NCBI GenBank assembly: GCA_049322795.1
Contig: JBMOQH010000008.1
Coordinates: 62,001 to 126,000, forward strand
From: Immundisolibacter sp049322795
GTDB lineage: Bacteria; Pseudomonadota; Gammaproteobacteria; Immundisolibacterales; Immundisolibacteraceae
Direction: 5' to 3'
Length of the DNA stretch: 64,000 bases
The stretch's first letter is position 1, and every line of letters begins with the position of its first letter. The position numbers were made by a program, and so were the translations under genes. The notes under the pieces were generated by a model that made no database searches, was not told where the DNA came from, and worked only from the letters and a program-made list of their open reading frames with translations. This document shows positions 46,287 to 56,076 of the stretch, one piece after another.

Positions 46287-46880
46287 TCAGCAGCCCCTGA
46301 TGTCTCCGCTGACGCTGGGCGGGGTGACGACTCCCGTCTGCGCCGCAGAACCGGCAGCGCTTGCCGCATTCGAAGGGCGGTAGGTAAAGAAACATTGAGC
46401 AGGGTTCGAGCCGCCCGTCACGCGGATCGTAATCGTGCTGCCGATGGCGCCGCCGCCACCGGTGCGCTGATAGCCCTCGGCCGTCAGGGCCGCGTCGGTT
46501 GCCGGAAAGGTTGGAGTCAGGCCGGCTGCACTGATGATGCCTGCCAGGTTCGCCTGCGGGTACCAGTTGACCACGTTGACCGCTCCGCTCTCGGTACAAA
46601 TCTGTCCGCCGCCGGCGGCGGTCGTGGTGGCCGTGCAGCCGCCCACAGTGATGGCGCCCTGGCCGGCACGCGCCAGCGCGGCGCCATGCACCATGGCTGC
46701 TGCCGCCTGAACGGCGCCGCGCGCCGCATTGAGTTTGGCAACGCGCGCGTCCCGTTGGATGTTGGTGAAGCGCGGCAGCGCCACCGCCGACAGAATGCCC
46801 AGAATCACGATGACCACGATCAGCTCGATCATGGTGAAGCCGCGCATTTGATGACGCGTGGCCGGTGCTTGAATCGCCAT
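46287..46880 (-). CDS. mshA: MSHA-type prepilin (major pilin candidate)
   Basis: 197 residues with GAGGGAG upstream of the ATG. A 14-residue leader ends RG, then FTMIELIVVIVILGILSAVA (Glu at +5) and the MshA-like ALPRFTNIQRDARVAKLNA. The C-terminal domain has four Cys, including a pair likely to close the D-region. Only one such gene is present where MSHA operons often have mshB plus mshA, so it could be either; first position in the pilin block favours the major pilin. The 123 bp upstream could hold its own promoter. Confidence 0.85.
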   Translation of the reverse strand: MAIQAPATRHQMRGFTMIELIVVIVILGILSAVALPRFTNIQRDARVAKLNAARGAVQAAAAMVHGAALARAGQGAITVGGCTATTTAAGGGQICTESGAVNVVNWYPQANLAGIISAAGLTPTFPATDAALTAEGYQRTGGGGAIGSTITIRVTGGSNPAQCFFTYRPSNAASAAGSAAQTGVVTPPSVSGDIRGC

Positions 46881-47003
46881 GTTGCTCCCTCAATTAAGGA
46901 TGTTGAAGCGCCTCCCCAAATGTAGACGCTTGCTTCTTGTATCGACCGAAACAGGCCCGACTTGAACGAATCGATGGCCAGACCGGACCCACCGACGCCC
47001 CGG

Positions 47004-48227
47004 TTACAAGGCTTTGGAGCCCATCTCCCAAATCGGCAAGAAGATGCCCAGCGCAAGCACGAGCACCATGGCGCCCAAGGCGACGATGAGAATCGGCTCG
47101 ATTTGCTGCGAGAGGGTCGAAATCTCGTACTCGACCTCCTGCTCATACATGACGGCGATTTCTTGCAGCAAGTTGTCCAGTTCGGCGGTTTCCTCGGCGA
47201 CGGCGAGCATCTGCAACACCATCGGGGTGAAGATGCCGGCCTGCGTGGAGGTCCGCAGCAGCGATTCGCCACGCTCGATACCCTCGCGCATGCCGACGAT
47301 TTTGTCTGCGAAATAGCGATTGTCCGCCACCTCGGACACCACGGACAGGGCCTGCAGAATGGGGACGCCCGAGCGCGCGGCGAGCGCGAAGCTGCGAGCA
47401 AAGCGGGCCAGCCCCGACTTGCGCAGGATCTTGCCGATGATGGGCAAACGAAGTTTGGTGCGGTCCCAGACGTAGCGCCCGGAGTCACGCCTGGTCCATG
47501 CGCGAAAGCCAAACACGGCCGCAGCGATGCCAGCAATCAGGAACACAAAGTTGTCCCGCGTGAACGTGGACGTCCCAATGAGTATCCGTGTCATCAAGGG
47601 GAGCTCAGCCTGCATGCCGGCATATACCTTGGAGAACGCCGGAATCACAAAAAGATTGATCACGCCAAGCGCCACCGCCAGCGCGATGATGACGAACATC
47701 GGATAACGCACGGCGGCCTTCACCTTCTCGCGGGCACGGTGCTCGAAATCCAGGTGCGCCGCCAGCCGGTCCAGCACTTGATCAAGGCGGCCGGTCATCT
47801 CGCCGACGCGGACCATGGCCAGGTAGAAGCGGTCGAAGACCTTGGGGTGACGGGCAAGGGACACCGACAGCTCGCGACCTTGACCCAGGCTGTCGATACA
47901 GTCGGACAGCACGCTGGCGAAAGCGGGGTTGACGTTGGATTCACGCAGACTGAGCAGGGCCCGCTGGATCGGCACGCCAGCGCGCAGGAGGGTGTGCAGC
48001 TGCCGCGAGAACAGTTGCATTTCGACCAGACCGACGGACTGGTGTCGTTGCAGTCCCCGCAAGGCGCCGAGGCTCAGGTCGCCCTGCTCCGGCAGGGCGC
48101 GGACGTCGAGCGGAATCAGGCCGGCGAGCAGGAGGCGGTCGGCGACCTGCGCCGCATCGGCGCCCTCCGAGCGGCCTTTCTCCAGTTCGCCCCGGGCGTT
48201 GCGCGCCTGATACTGGAACAGCGGCAT
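47004..48227 (-). CDS. mshG: MSHA biogenesis protein MshG (GspF/PilC-like)
   Basis: 407 residues, the platform protein of the assembly machine. Two T2SSF domains (about 70-193 and 273-396), each with QLHTLLRAGVPIQRAL-type sequences, and three membrane helices. KVKAAVRYPMFVIIALAVAL is typical of the family. It starts 2 nt after mshE and opens the way to the pilin block; mshF is absent. Confidence 0.94.
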   Translation of the reverse strand: MPLFQYQARNARGELEKGRSEGADAAQVADRLLLAGLIPLDVRALPEQGDLSLGALRGLQRHQSVGLVEMQLFSRQLHTLLRAGVPIQRALLSLRESNVNPAFASVLSDCIDSLGQGRELSVSLARHPKVFDRFYLAMVRVGEMTGRLDQVLDRLAAHLDFEHRAREKVKAAVRYPMFVIIALAVALGVINLFVIPAFSKVYAGMQAELPLMTRILIGTSTFTRDNFVFLIAGIAAAVFGFRAWTRRDSGRYVWDRTKLRLPIIGKILRKSGLARFARSFALAARSGVPILQALSVVSEVADNRYFADKIVGMREGIERGESLLRTSTQAGIFTPMVLQMLAVAEETAELDNLLQEIAVMYEQEVEYEISTLSQQIEPILIVALGAMVLVLALGIFLPIWEMGSKAL

Positions 48228-48229
48228 GA

Positions 48230-49930
48230 TCAGTCGTCACTCTGGTTGGTGATCCGTACCGCCTCGGCCAGTGTGGTCCTGCCCGAGCGCACCAGTGCCA
48301 GGGCGCTGTCCGCCAGGGTGCGCCCCGCCATGGCGTGTCGGGCCACGTCTGGGAATTCCCGCGGATCGGGGCTGTTGGCCGCTCGGGCCAGCGCCGGCGT
48401 CATCTCCAACATTTCATAGACCGCCAGGCGACCACGGTAGCCGGTGTGGCTGCAATGGGAACAACCCGCGCCCTCGGTGAAGGCTCCGCCGCCACCCGCG
48501 CCCAGGTTGTCGAGCCATGCCGCCTGTGCCGGCGTGGGCGTGTGCGGTGCCTGGCAGTGTGGGCAGACGTGCCGCACGAGGCGCTGGGCGATAACCGCCT
48601 GCAGGGCCGTCGCCACCATGAAGCGCGGCGCGCCCATGTCGATCAGCCGTACCGGCGTGCTGGCGGCATCGTTGGTATGCAGGGAGGAGAACACCAGGTG
48701 CCCGGTGAGGGCAGCGCGCAGCCCGATCTGTGCGGTCTCGGCGTCCCGCATCTCGCCCACCAGCACCACGTCGGGGTCCTGGCGCAGGATCGAACGCAAG
48801 GCGCGCGAGAAACTCATGTCGATCTTCTCGACAACCTGCACCTGCGTCACGCCCGGCAGGCGGTACTCGACCGGGTCTTCGACCGAAATCAGCTTGCGCT
48901 CCGGGTCGTTCAGCGCCGCGAGCGACGCGTACAGGGTGGTCGTCTTGCCGCTACCGGTCGGACCGGTGACCAGAATCATGCCGTTGGGACGCGCGACGAT
49001 GCCGCGGTAACGGGCCAGCATGTCATCGGGCATGCCGATCCTGGCCAAGTCGAGCAAGCCGCCGTCCGTGGCAAGCAAACGCATGACTATCGACTCGCCG
49101 TGCTGGCTCGGCAGCGTTGACAGTCGCACGTCCAGTGCTCGGCCCTTGACGTTGAGCTGGAAGCGCCCATCCTGCGGCAGACGTTTTTCCGAAGTGTCCA
49201 GGCCGGACATGATCTTCAGTCGTATCGACAAGGCTGGCGCGACTGTCGGATCAGCCTCGGTCTGCACGTGCAGCACGCCGTCAATGCGAAAGCGGATGAT
49301 GAGTTTGTGTTCGTGCGGCTCGATGTGCACGTCCGACGCCCGCACCCGCAGGGCATCCTCGAATACGGACTGGAGCAGGCGCGCAACCGGTGCGTCCGAC
49401 GCGCCCAGCTCGGGGTTCAGTGTGCCCAAGCCGGACTCTTCGCCGGTCTTCATCGACGCTTCGAGTTCCTTGGCGAAGCCCCGGATTTCCTCCGTCTGGC
49501 GATAGTGGCGCTCGTAGGCGTGCAGCAGGCCACTCTCGGTCACCACCGCAATGTCGACCTCTTGCCGCGTCAGGCGGGAGACCTCGTCATACGCGAACAG
49601 GTCGCCCGGGTCGGCCATGCCGACGAGCAGCCCGCGGGACGACATCCGCACTGGCATCAAGCGCAGCCGACGCGCTTGGCTCTCGGGCAAAAGGCTCAAC
49701 GCGGCCGCGTCGACCGGCGATACCTTCAGATCGACATAGGGCAGGCTCAACTGGTTCGCGAGCGCTTTGGCGATCGCCTCCTCCGAAACCAACTGTGCGT
49801 CGACCAGCACCTGTCCCAGACGGCGACCGGTTTTTTTTTGCTCGGCGAGCGCTTCCGCCAGCACGCTGGCGGAGATCAGGCCCTCGGCGAGCAGCAGATC
49901 ACCAAGGCGAATTTTTTCGGGGCGTGCCAT
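48230..49930 (-). CDS. mshE: MSHA pilus assembly ATPase MshE (GspE/PilB family)
   Basis: 566 residues from Met at 49930. The N terminus carries two adjoining MshEN c-di-GMP motifs, RLGDLLLAEGLISASVLAEA and RLGQVLVDAQLVSEEAIAKA, each followed by L-x2-Q; the second has Gln where Gly is usual. The ATPase domain has Walker A GPTGSGKTTTLYASL, the Asp box, Walker B (VVLVGEMRD) and His box, plus a tetra-Cys zinc site (CPHC...CSHC). It powers pilin polymerisation, probably under c-di-GMP control. Confidence 0.95.
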   Translation of the reverse strand: MARPEKIRLGDLLLAEGLISASVLAEALAEQKKTGRRLGQVLVDAQLVSEEAIAKALANQLSLPYVDLKVSPVDAAALSLLPESQARRLRLMPVRMSSRGLLVGMADPGDLFAYDEVSRLTRQEVDIAVVTESGLLHAYERHYRQTEEIRGFAKELEASMKTGEESGLGTLNPELGASDAPVARLLQSVFEDALRVRASDVHIEPHEHKLIIRFRIDGVLHVQTEADPTVAPALSIRLKIMSGLDTSEKRLPQDGRFQLNVKGRALDVRLSTLPSQHGESIVMRLLATDGGLLDLARIGMPDDMLARYRGIVARPNGMILVTGPTGSGKTTTLYASLAALNDPERKLISVEDPVEYRLPGVTQVQVVEKIDMSFSRALRSILRQDPDVVLVGEMRDAETAQIGLRAALTGHLVFSSLHTNDAASTPVRLIDMGAPRFMVATALQAVIAQRLVRHVCPHCQAPHTPTPAQAAWLDNLGAGGGGAFTEGAGCSHCSHTGYRGRLAVYEMLEMTPALARAANSPDPREFPDVARHAMAGRTLADSALALVRSGRTTLAEAVRITNQSDD

Positions 49931-50331
49931 ACACTTGTCCGGACGAAACGGCAGATGCCCGCTTATCGGCACGGCGCCGGGAAAAGTTCAATCGGGGCCG
50001 GCCGTGAACTCCGTCACGACGCTGCCCCGGGGTTCATTGCGTGCAAGCACGGGGGTGCCGACCAGCTTTCCCGCCTGCCGCAAGGAACTAACCGCAGAGC
50101 TCACCAGTCTGACGCGGTACCCGAACCTGCCGGCCGGTGGTCGGCGGGCCGCGGGAAGACGCCGGGAAATGCCGCCCCGGATTTTCTCGGAACGCCGCGT
50201 CGCGGCACATGGCTGCGACGGCATCAATGAGTCAAGCGCAGGCGCTTGCCTCACGCTGGGGCGTCTCGCCCCCGACGAGAAACGCTGAATAATTCGGCGC
50301 GTTCAAGCCATCACTTTTGCCTGGAGTTTCA
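49931..50331. other. Divergent intergenic region between mshE and the DegP-like gene
   Basis: 401 bp without a convincing gene; an 88-codon minus-strand frame (49988-50254) has no ribosome site or recognisable product. It must hold the promoters of both flanking operons. A candidate sigma-E promoter (50084-50112) and a palindrome CAAGCGC-AG-GCGCTTG (50233-50248) are listed or noted here. Confidence 0.6.
50084..50112 (+). promoter_or_regulatory. Candidate sigma-E (AlgU/RpoE) promoter for the DegP-like gene
   Basis: GGAACTA (50084-50090) and GTCTGA (50107-50112) separated by 16 nt resemble the sigma-E -35 GGAACTT and -10 TCTGA elements. Periplasmic DegP proteases are classic sigma-E targets. 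The implied leader is about 215 nt, which is long. This was found by eye. Confidence 0.4.
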
Positions 50332-51729
50332 ATGTCGACCCTACGTGCGTATGCCGCGTTTGCGGTGTTGGTGGTCCTGACCCTGTCGCGGGCCCATGCC
50401 GCGCTGCCGGAGTTCACGCAGCTGGTCAAGGATGTCGGTCCGGCCGTGGTCAACATCTCGACCACCCAGAAGGCCCGCCAGCAGGAGATGTTTCCGGGTT
50501 TCCCGATGGACCCGAACGATCCGCGCAGCGAGTTCTTCCGTCGCTTCTTCGGGCCGCCACCGGGCACCGCGCCACAGGCCCGCTCGCTGGGTTCGGGTTT
50601 CATCATTTCGTCCGATGGCACGGTGCTGACCAATGCGCACGTGGTGAAGGACGCAGACGAGATTCTGGTCAAGCTGTCCGACCAGCGCGAGGAGCGGGCC
50701 GAGTTGGTTGGTCTGGACGAGCGCACCGACGTGGCGGTCCTTCGCATCAAGGGCAAGGGCCTGCCGGCGGTGCGGGTCGGCAATTCCGACACGCTCGAGG
50801 TCGGCGAGTGGGTGCTGGCCATCGGTTCGCCGTTTGGTCTGGAACACACGGCCACGTCGGGCATCGTCAGCGCCGTCGGTCGCACGCTGCCGAGCGACGC
50901 CTACGTGCCGTTCATCCAGACCGACGCGGCGGTCAATCCGGGCAACTCCGGTGGTCCGCTGTTCAACACGCGAGGCGAGGTGATCGGCATCAACTCGCAG
51001 ATTTACAGCCGCTCCGGCGGCTACATGGGCCTGTCGTTCGCCATTCCGATCAATGTGGCGATGCGCGTTGCCGGGCAAATCCAGAAGACCGGCCACGCCG
51101 CGCACGGTTACCTCGGCGTCACTGTGCAGCCGGTGACGCCGGCGCTGGCGCAGTCGTTCGGGCTGGACAAGGCGCGCGGCGCGCTGGTGGCCGACGTGGC
51201 CGAGGACAGCCCGGCCGCCAGGGCGGGCATTGCCGCGGGCGACGTGATCCTGAGCTTCAACGGTCAGGCGCTGGCGAGCGCCGGCGACCTGCCACCGCTG
51301 GTCGGCAACGCGAATGTGGGTGACTCGGCGGCGCTGCGCGTGCTGCGCGACGGCAAGGAGCGCACCGTCAACGTCAAGATCGGCGCCCTGTCGGCTGGCG
51401 ACGGCGAAGGCGCGCCCGCCGGCAAGCCGCAGGCGCAGGCCAAGGGCGGGCGGCTCAAGCTGGCGGTGGTGGACCTCGACCCGGCGCAGCGCCAGCAGCT
51501 CGACGTGCCCAAGGGCGGCGTGCTGGTGATGGGCGTAGGCGACGGCCCGGCGGCGCGCGCCGGTCTCGCCCGCGGTGATGTGATCCTGCGCCTCGGCGAC
51601 AGTGCCGTGAAGGACGTGGCGCACTTCAGGGCGCTGGTGGACAAGCTGCCGGCCGGCCGCGCCGTCCCGCTGCTGGTGCAGCGGCGGGGCAACCCGCTGT
51701 TCCTGGCGCTCACCGTGCCCAAGGACTGA
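50332..51729 (+). CDS. Do-family periplasmic serine endoprotease (DegP/MucD)
   Basis: 465 residues with GGAG upstream of the ATG and a Sec signal (cleavage after SRAHA). Trypsin-like domain with catalytic His in TNAHVVKDAD, Asp in ERTDVAVLRI and Ser in NPGNSGGPL. Two PDZ domains follow (about 270-360 and 380-460). It degrades or refolds damaged envelope proteins. Length and two PDZ domains fit DegP/DegQ/MucD; which one cannot be settled. Confidence 0.94.
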   Translation: MSTLRAYAAFAVLVVLTLSRAHAALPEFTQLVKDVGPAVVNISTTQKARQQEMFPGFPMDPNDPRSEFFRRFFGPPPGTAPQARSLGSGFIISSDGTVLTNAHVVKDADEILVKLSDQREERAELVGLDERTDVAVLRIKGKGLPAVRVGNSDTLEVGEWVLAIGSPFGLEHTATSGIVSAVGRTLPSDAYVPFIQTDAAVNPGNSGGPLFNTRGEVIGINSQIYSRSGGYMGLSFAIPINVAMRVAGQIQKTGHAAHGYLGVTVQPVTPALAQSFGLDKARGALVADVAEDSPAARAGIAAGDVILSFNGQALASAGDLPPLVGNANVGDSAALRVLRDGKERTVNVKIGALSAGDGEGAPAGKPQAQAKGGRLKLAVVDLDPAQRQQLDVPKGGVLVMGVGDGPAARAGLARGDVILRLGDSAVKDVAHFRALVDKLPAGRAVPLLVQRRGNPLFLALTVPKD

Positions 51730-51733
51730 CCCC

Positions 51734-52330
51734 ATGCCACGCCTGTTGGTGCTTTCGTTCACGCCCAAGGGGCCGCTGTCGCGCACGCGACGACTGCTCG
51801 ACGCCTGGCTGGCCAGGCGCCGCGCGACGGATACCGAGCTACAGGTCGACGAGGTCGATCTGGTCAACACCGCGCTGCCGCCGGTCGACGGGCCGGTGGC
51901 GCTGGCCAAGGGCAGCGTGGCGGCCGGCTCGCTGCTCGCCCCCACGCAGCAGCGCGCCTGGGATGCCATCACGCCCTGGGCAAAGGAATTCCTGGCCGCC
52001 GACGAGGTGGCGCTCGCCGCCCCGATGTGGAATTTCGGCCTGCCGTACCCGGTCAAGCACTACCTGGACGTAGTGGTGCAGCCGGGCCTGCTGTTCCGCT
52101 ACACGGCGCAGGGGCCGCAGGGCCTGTGCGGCGGCAAGCCGCTGACGCTGATCACCACCCGCGGCAGCGCCTACGCCGATCTGCCGCAGGTGAACTTCCA
52201 GACCAGCTACCTGCGCTGGCTGTGCACGTTCATCGATTGCCGCTATGACGAAGTGGCGGCGGAGGGGCTCGACGTGCGCGGTCCCGAGGCGGGCGAACAG
52301 GCGCTGGCGGATCGCATCGCCCGGCTGTAA
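51734..52330 (+). CDS. FMN-dependent NADH-azoreductase-like protein
   Basis: 198 residues of the flavodoxin-like AzoR family. The phosphate-binding loop is SFTPKGPLSRTRRL, followed by APMWNFGLPYPVKHYLDVV and TTRGSAYA near the flavin. AzoR reduces quinones and azo dyes with NADH. It starts 4 nt after the protease stop and is probably co-transcribed, perhaps as a stress response. Confidence 0.88.
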   Translation: MPRLLVLSFTPKGPLSRTRRLLDAWLARRRATDTELQVDEVDLVNTALPPVDGPVALAKGSVAAGSLLAPTQQRAWDAITPWAKEFLAADEVALAAPMWNFGLPYPVKHYLDVVVQPGLLFRYTAQGPQGLCGGKPLTLITTRGSAYADLPQVNFQTSYLRWLCTFIDCRYDEVAAEGLDVRGPEAGEQALADRIARL

Positions 52331-52332
52331 CG

Positions 52333-52351
52333 GGGCGCCAAAATGGCGCCC
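52333..52351. terminator. GC hairpin between convergent genes
   Basis: GGGCGCCA (52333-52340) and TGGCGCCC (52344-52351) form an 8-bp stem with loop AAA, directly after the azoreductase stop. There is no T-run, so it is not a canonical intrinsic terminator, but it may block 3' degradation or aid Rho-dependent ending. The rest of this 150-bp convergent gap shows nothing recognisable. Confidence 0.35.
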
Positions 52352-52480
52352 GTAGCGGTTGAATGCGGGTGATTGGACGGGGGCAACCCGCTATGTCTGG
52401 TTGCGAATTCCCTGCCGCGCCTGGGGCGCGGAGCCCGTCGGCGATCGCCTGACCCGACCCATCGCTGGATTCCCGCGCCT

Positions 52481-53338
<858 letters not shown>

Positions 53339-53435
53339 GGCGGTAGGTCGGCGGGTTTCTTGGCGGCGCAGCACTATAAGACAGCGGCGGCAGTATCAGG
53401 CAGCGGCTACCATTGCCGGCACCGTGGAGAGGCTC

Positions 53436-54911
53436 ATGGACGTTACCGGAAAGGAAGTCGCTCAGGCCGCGCTGCTGGCCGAACTGCGTGCCGTGTTGCC
53501 GGCCGACGGGCTGCTCACCGACGCGGCCGAGCGGCGCGTGTACGAGTGCGACGCACTGGCCAACTACCGCGCCCTGCCGCTGGCGGTGGCGCTGCCCGAA
53601 ACGGTGGAGCAGGTACAGGCCCTGCTGCGACTGTGCCGGAGGCATGGCGTGCCGGTGGTGCCGCGCGGCGCCGGCACGGGCCTCTCGGCGGGTGCGCTGC
53701 CGCGCGAGGACGGCATCCTGCTGTCCATGACGCGCTTCGATCGCATCCTCGAGATCGATCCCGACAACCGCATCGCCCGCGTGCAGCCGGGCGTGCGCAA
53801 TCTGGCGGTGTCGGAGGCAGCCGCGGCGCACGGCCTGTTCTATGCGCCCGATCCGTCGTCCCAGTTCGCGTCGAGCATCGGCGGCAACATCGCCGAGAAC
53901 TCCGGCGGCGTGCACTGCGTCAAGTACGGCCTGACCACGCACAACCTGCTGGAGGTGACGCTGGTCACCCTGGACGGCGAACTGCTCACGCTGGGCGGCG
54001 GCGGGCTCGATGGCCCCGGCTACGACCTGCTGGCGCTGGTCACCGGCTCCGAGGGCATGCTCGGCGTGGTGGTGGAGGCGCGCCTGAAGCTGCTGCCGGT
54101 GCCCGAGTCGATCGTGCTGCTGCAGGCGGCGTTTCCGGATCTGGAGCGCGCCGGACGGGCGGTGATGGACATCGTCGCCGCCGGCGTGGTGCCGTCCGGG
54201 CTCGAAATGATGGACCAGGTGGCCATCGAGGTAGTCGAGGGCTACATCCAGATGGGCCTGCCGGTGGACGCCGCGGCGCTGCTGCTGTGCGAACTCGACG
54301 GCGCGAGCGCCGAGGTGGAATCGCAGCTCGAACGGGTGACGGCGCTGATGCGGTCCTGCGGCGGCTACGACCTGCGCCTGGCGCGCGACGCCGACGAACG
54401 CACGCGCCTGTGGGCCGGGCGCAAGGGCGCGTTTCCGGCCATGGGGCGGGTATCGCCGGATTTCTACATCGTCGATGCCACCGTGCCGCGGCGCCACCTG
54501 CCGGGCATCCTGCGCCGCATCGGCGAGCTCGCCGCCGAGCACGGCCAGCGCGTGGCGACGGCCTTTCATGCCGGCGACGGCAACCTGCACCCGCTGATCC
54601 TCTACGACGGTGCCGTGCCGGACGAGGTCGAGCGCACCGAGCACCTCGCCGGCCGCATTCTTGATGAGTGCCTGAAGCTCGGCGGCACCATCACCGGCGA
54701 GCACGGCATCGGCGCCGAGAAGATCGACAAGGCCTGCAAGCAGTTCGCCAACCCGGTGCTGGAGGACTACTTCGCCGTCAAGCGCGCCTTCGACCCCGAC
54801 GGCCTGCTCAATCCCGGCAAGGCCATCCCGACGCTTGCGCGCTGCGCCGAGCTGCGCGGCAGCCACGTGCATCACGGGCAGCTGCCGCACCCCGAACTCG
54901 AGCGTTTCTGA
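53436..54911 (+). CDS. glcD: Glycolate oxidase subunit GlcD
   Basis: 491 residues with GGAGAGG before ATG 53436. FAD-binding PCMH domain with VVPRGAGTGLSAGALP and DPSSQFASSIGGNIAENSGG, then the C-terminal FAD-oxidase domain with AFHAGDGNLHPLIL and TGEHGIGAEK. With GlcE and GlcF it oxidises glycolate to glyoxylate. Frames that extend upstream overlap the divergent purU. Confidence 0.94.
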   Translation: MDVTGKEVAQAALLAELRAVLPADGLLTDAAERRVYECDALANYRALPLAVALPETVEQVQALLRLCRRHGVPVVPRGAGTGLSAGALPREDGILLSMTRFDRILEIDPDNRIARVQPGVRNLAVSEAAAAHGLFYAPDPSSQFASSIGGNIAENSGGVHCVKYGLTTHNLLEVTLVTLDGELLTLGGGGLDGPGYDLLALVTGSEGMLGVVVEARLKLLPVPESIVLLQAAFPDLERAGRAVMDIVAAGVVPSGLEMMDQVAIEVVEGYIQMGLPVDAAALLLCELDGASAEVESQLERVTALMRSCGGYDLRLARDADERTRLWAGRKGAFPAMGRVSPDFYIVDATVPRRHLPGILRRIGELAAEHGQRVATAFHAGDGNLHPLILYDGAVPDEVERTEHLAGRILDECLKLGGTITGEHGIGAEKIDKACKQFANPVLEDYFAVKRAFDPDGLLNPGKAIPTLARCAELRGSHVHHGQLPHPELERF

Positions 54912-54913
54912 GC

Positions 54914-55972
54914 ATGGATCAGGATTGCACCGATACGCTCGTCGCCGCCGTTCGTCACGCCATCGAAACGCGCCGGCCGCTGCGGGCCGCCGGCCACGCC
55001 AGCAAGGCGTTCTATGGCGACGTGGTCGACGGCGAGGCGCTGGACCTCACCGGCCACCGCGGCGTGCTGGGCTACGAGCCGGGCGATCTGGTCATCACCG
55101 CCCGCGCCGGCACACCGCTGGCGGAGCTCGACGCCGTGCTGGCCGCGCAGGGGCAGATGCTCGGCTTCGAGCCGCCGCGCTTTGGCGGCCGGGGCACGCT
55201 GGGCGGCGCTGTCGCCGCGGGTCTTTCGGGTCCGCGCCGGCCGTGGGCCGGGGCGGCGCGGGACTTCGTGCTCGGTGTGCGCGCCGTCAACGGCCGCGGG
55301 CAGGTCGTCCGCTACGGCGGCGAGACCATCAAGAACGTGGCCGGCTACGACCTCGCGCGTCTGTACGCGGGGTCGCTCGGCGCCTTCGGGGTGATGCTGG
55401 ACCTGTCGATCCGTGTGCTGCCGGTGCCGGAAACCGAACTCACGCTGCTGCTGCAGCCCACCGATCCCGCGCAGGCGATGATCGACCTGCAGCGTCGGCC
55501 GTGGCCGCTGTCCGGCCTGTGCCTGCTCGACGGCCGGCTGCATCTGCGCCTGTCCGGCACCGCTGATGGCGTGGCCGCCGCGCGCCGGCAGATCGGTGGC
55601 GACGAACTGGCGGATGGCGCCGCGTTCTGGCGCGCGCTGCGGGATTGGGAATTGCCGTTCTATGCCGGCGAGGCGCCGCTGTGGCGCCTGTCCCTGCCGC
55701 CTGCGGCATTGCCACTCGACCTGCCCGGCGATTGCTTGATCGACTGGGGCGGCGCCCAGCGCTGGCTGCGCAGCGATGCGGCCCCGGCCAAGGTCTGGGC
55801 GGTCGCCGCGGCGGCGCATGGCCACGCCACCCTGATGCGCGGTGGCGATCGCAGCGGCGGGGTGTTCCAGCCGTTGCCGGCGGCGCAAGCGGCCATCGAA
55901 CGGCGTCTCAAGGCCGAACTCGACCCGTCCGGCGTGTTTGCGGGCGCTCGCGGTGGGGTGGCGATTCCATGA
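54914..55972 (+). CDS. glcE: Glycolate oxidase subunit GlcE
   Basis: 352 residues starting 2 nt after glcD. It has a lone FAD-binding domain: RPLRAAGHASKAFYG, ARAGTPLAELDAVLAAQGQ, FGGRGTLGGAVAAGLSGPRRP and GETIKNVAGYDLARLYAGS. The iron-sulfur subunit gene glcF normally follows, but here the glcE stop is succeeded by ATGATTGCC and an immediate TGA, then an unrelated transporter. GlcF must be encoded elsewhere, or the complex differs. Confidence 0.92.
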   Translation: MDQDCTDTLVAAVRHAIETRRPLRAAGHASKAFYGDVVDGEALDLTGHRGVLGYEPGDLVITARAGTPLAELDAVLAAQGQMLGFEPPRFGGRGTLGGAVAAGLSGPRRPWAGAARDFVLGVRAVNGRGQVVRYGGETIKNVAGYDLARLYAGSLGAFGVMLDLSIRVLPVPETELTLLLQPTDPAQAMIDLQRRPWPLSGLCLLDGRLHLRLSGTADGVAAARRQIGGDELADGAAFWRALRDWELPFYAGEAPLWRLSLPPAALPLDLPGDCLIDWGGAQRWLRSDAAPAKVWAVAAAAHGHATLMRGGDRSGGVFQPLPAAQAAIERRLKAELDPSGVFAGARGGVAIP

Positions 55973-56076
55973 TTGCCTGACGGCGGTGCGCGCCCCACGG
56001 CCCCCCGCGCATATGCCGTCCGCCGCCGACGGACGCACCGTCCGCTTGCGTATCCACCCCTGCTTCGGAACTTCGA

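Noticed and set aside
49988..50254. 88-codon minus-strand ORF between mshE and the DegP-like gene
   Set aside because: There is no ribosome site or recognisable product; long chance frames are common at this GC content.
55973..56076. yybP-ykoY manganese riboswitch upstream of the GDT1 family gene
   Set aside because: The conserved core sequences are not visible in this 104-bp interval.
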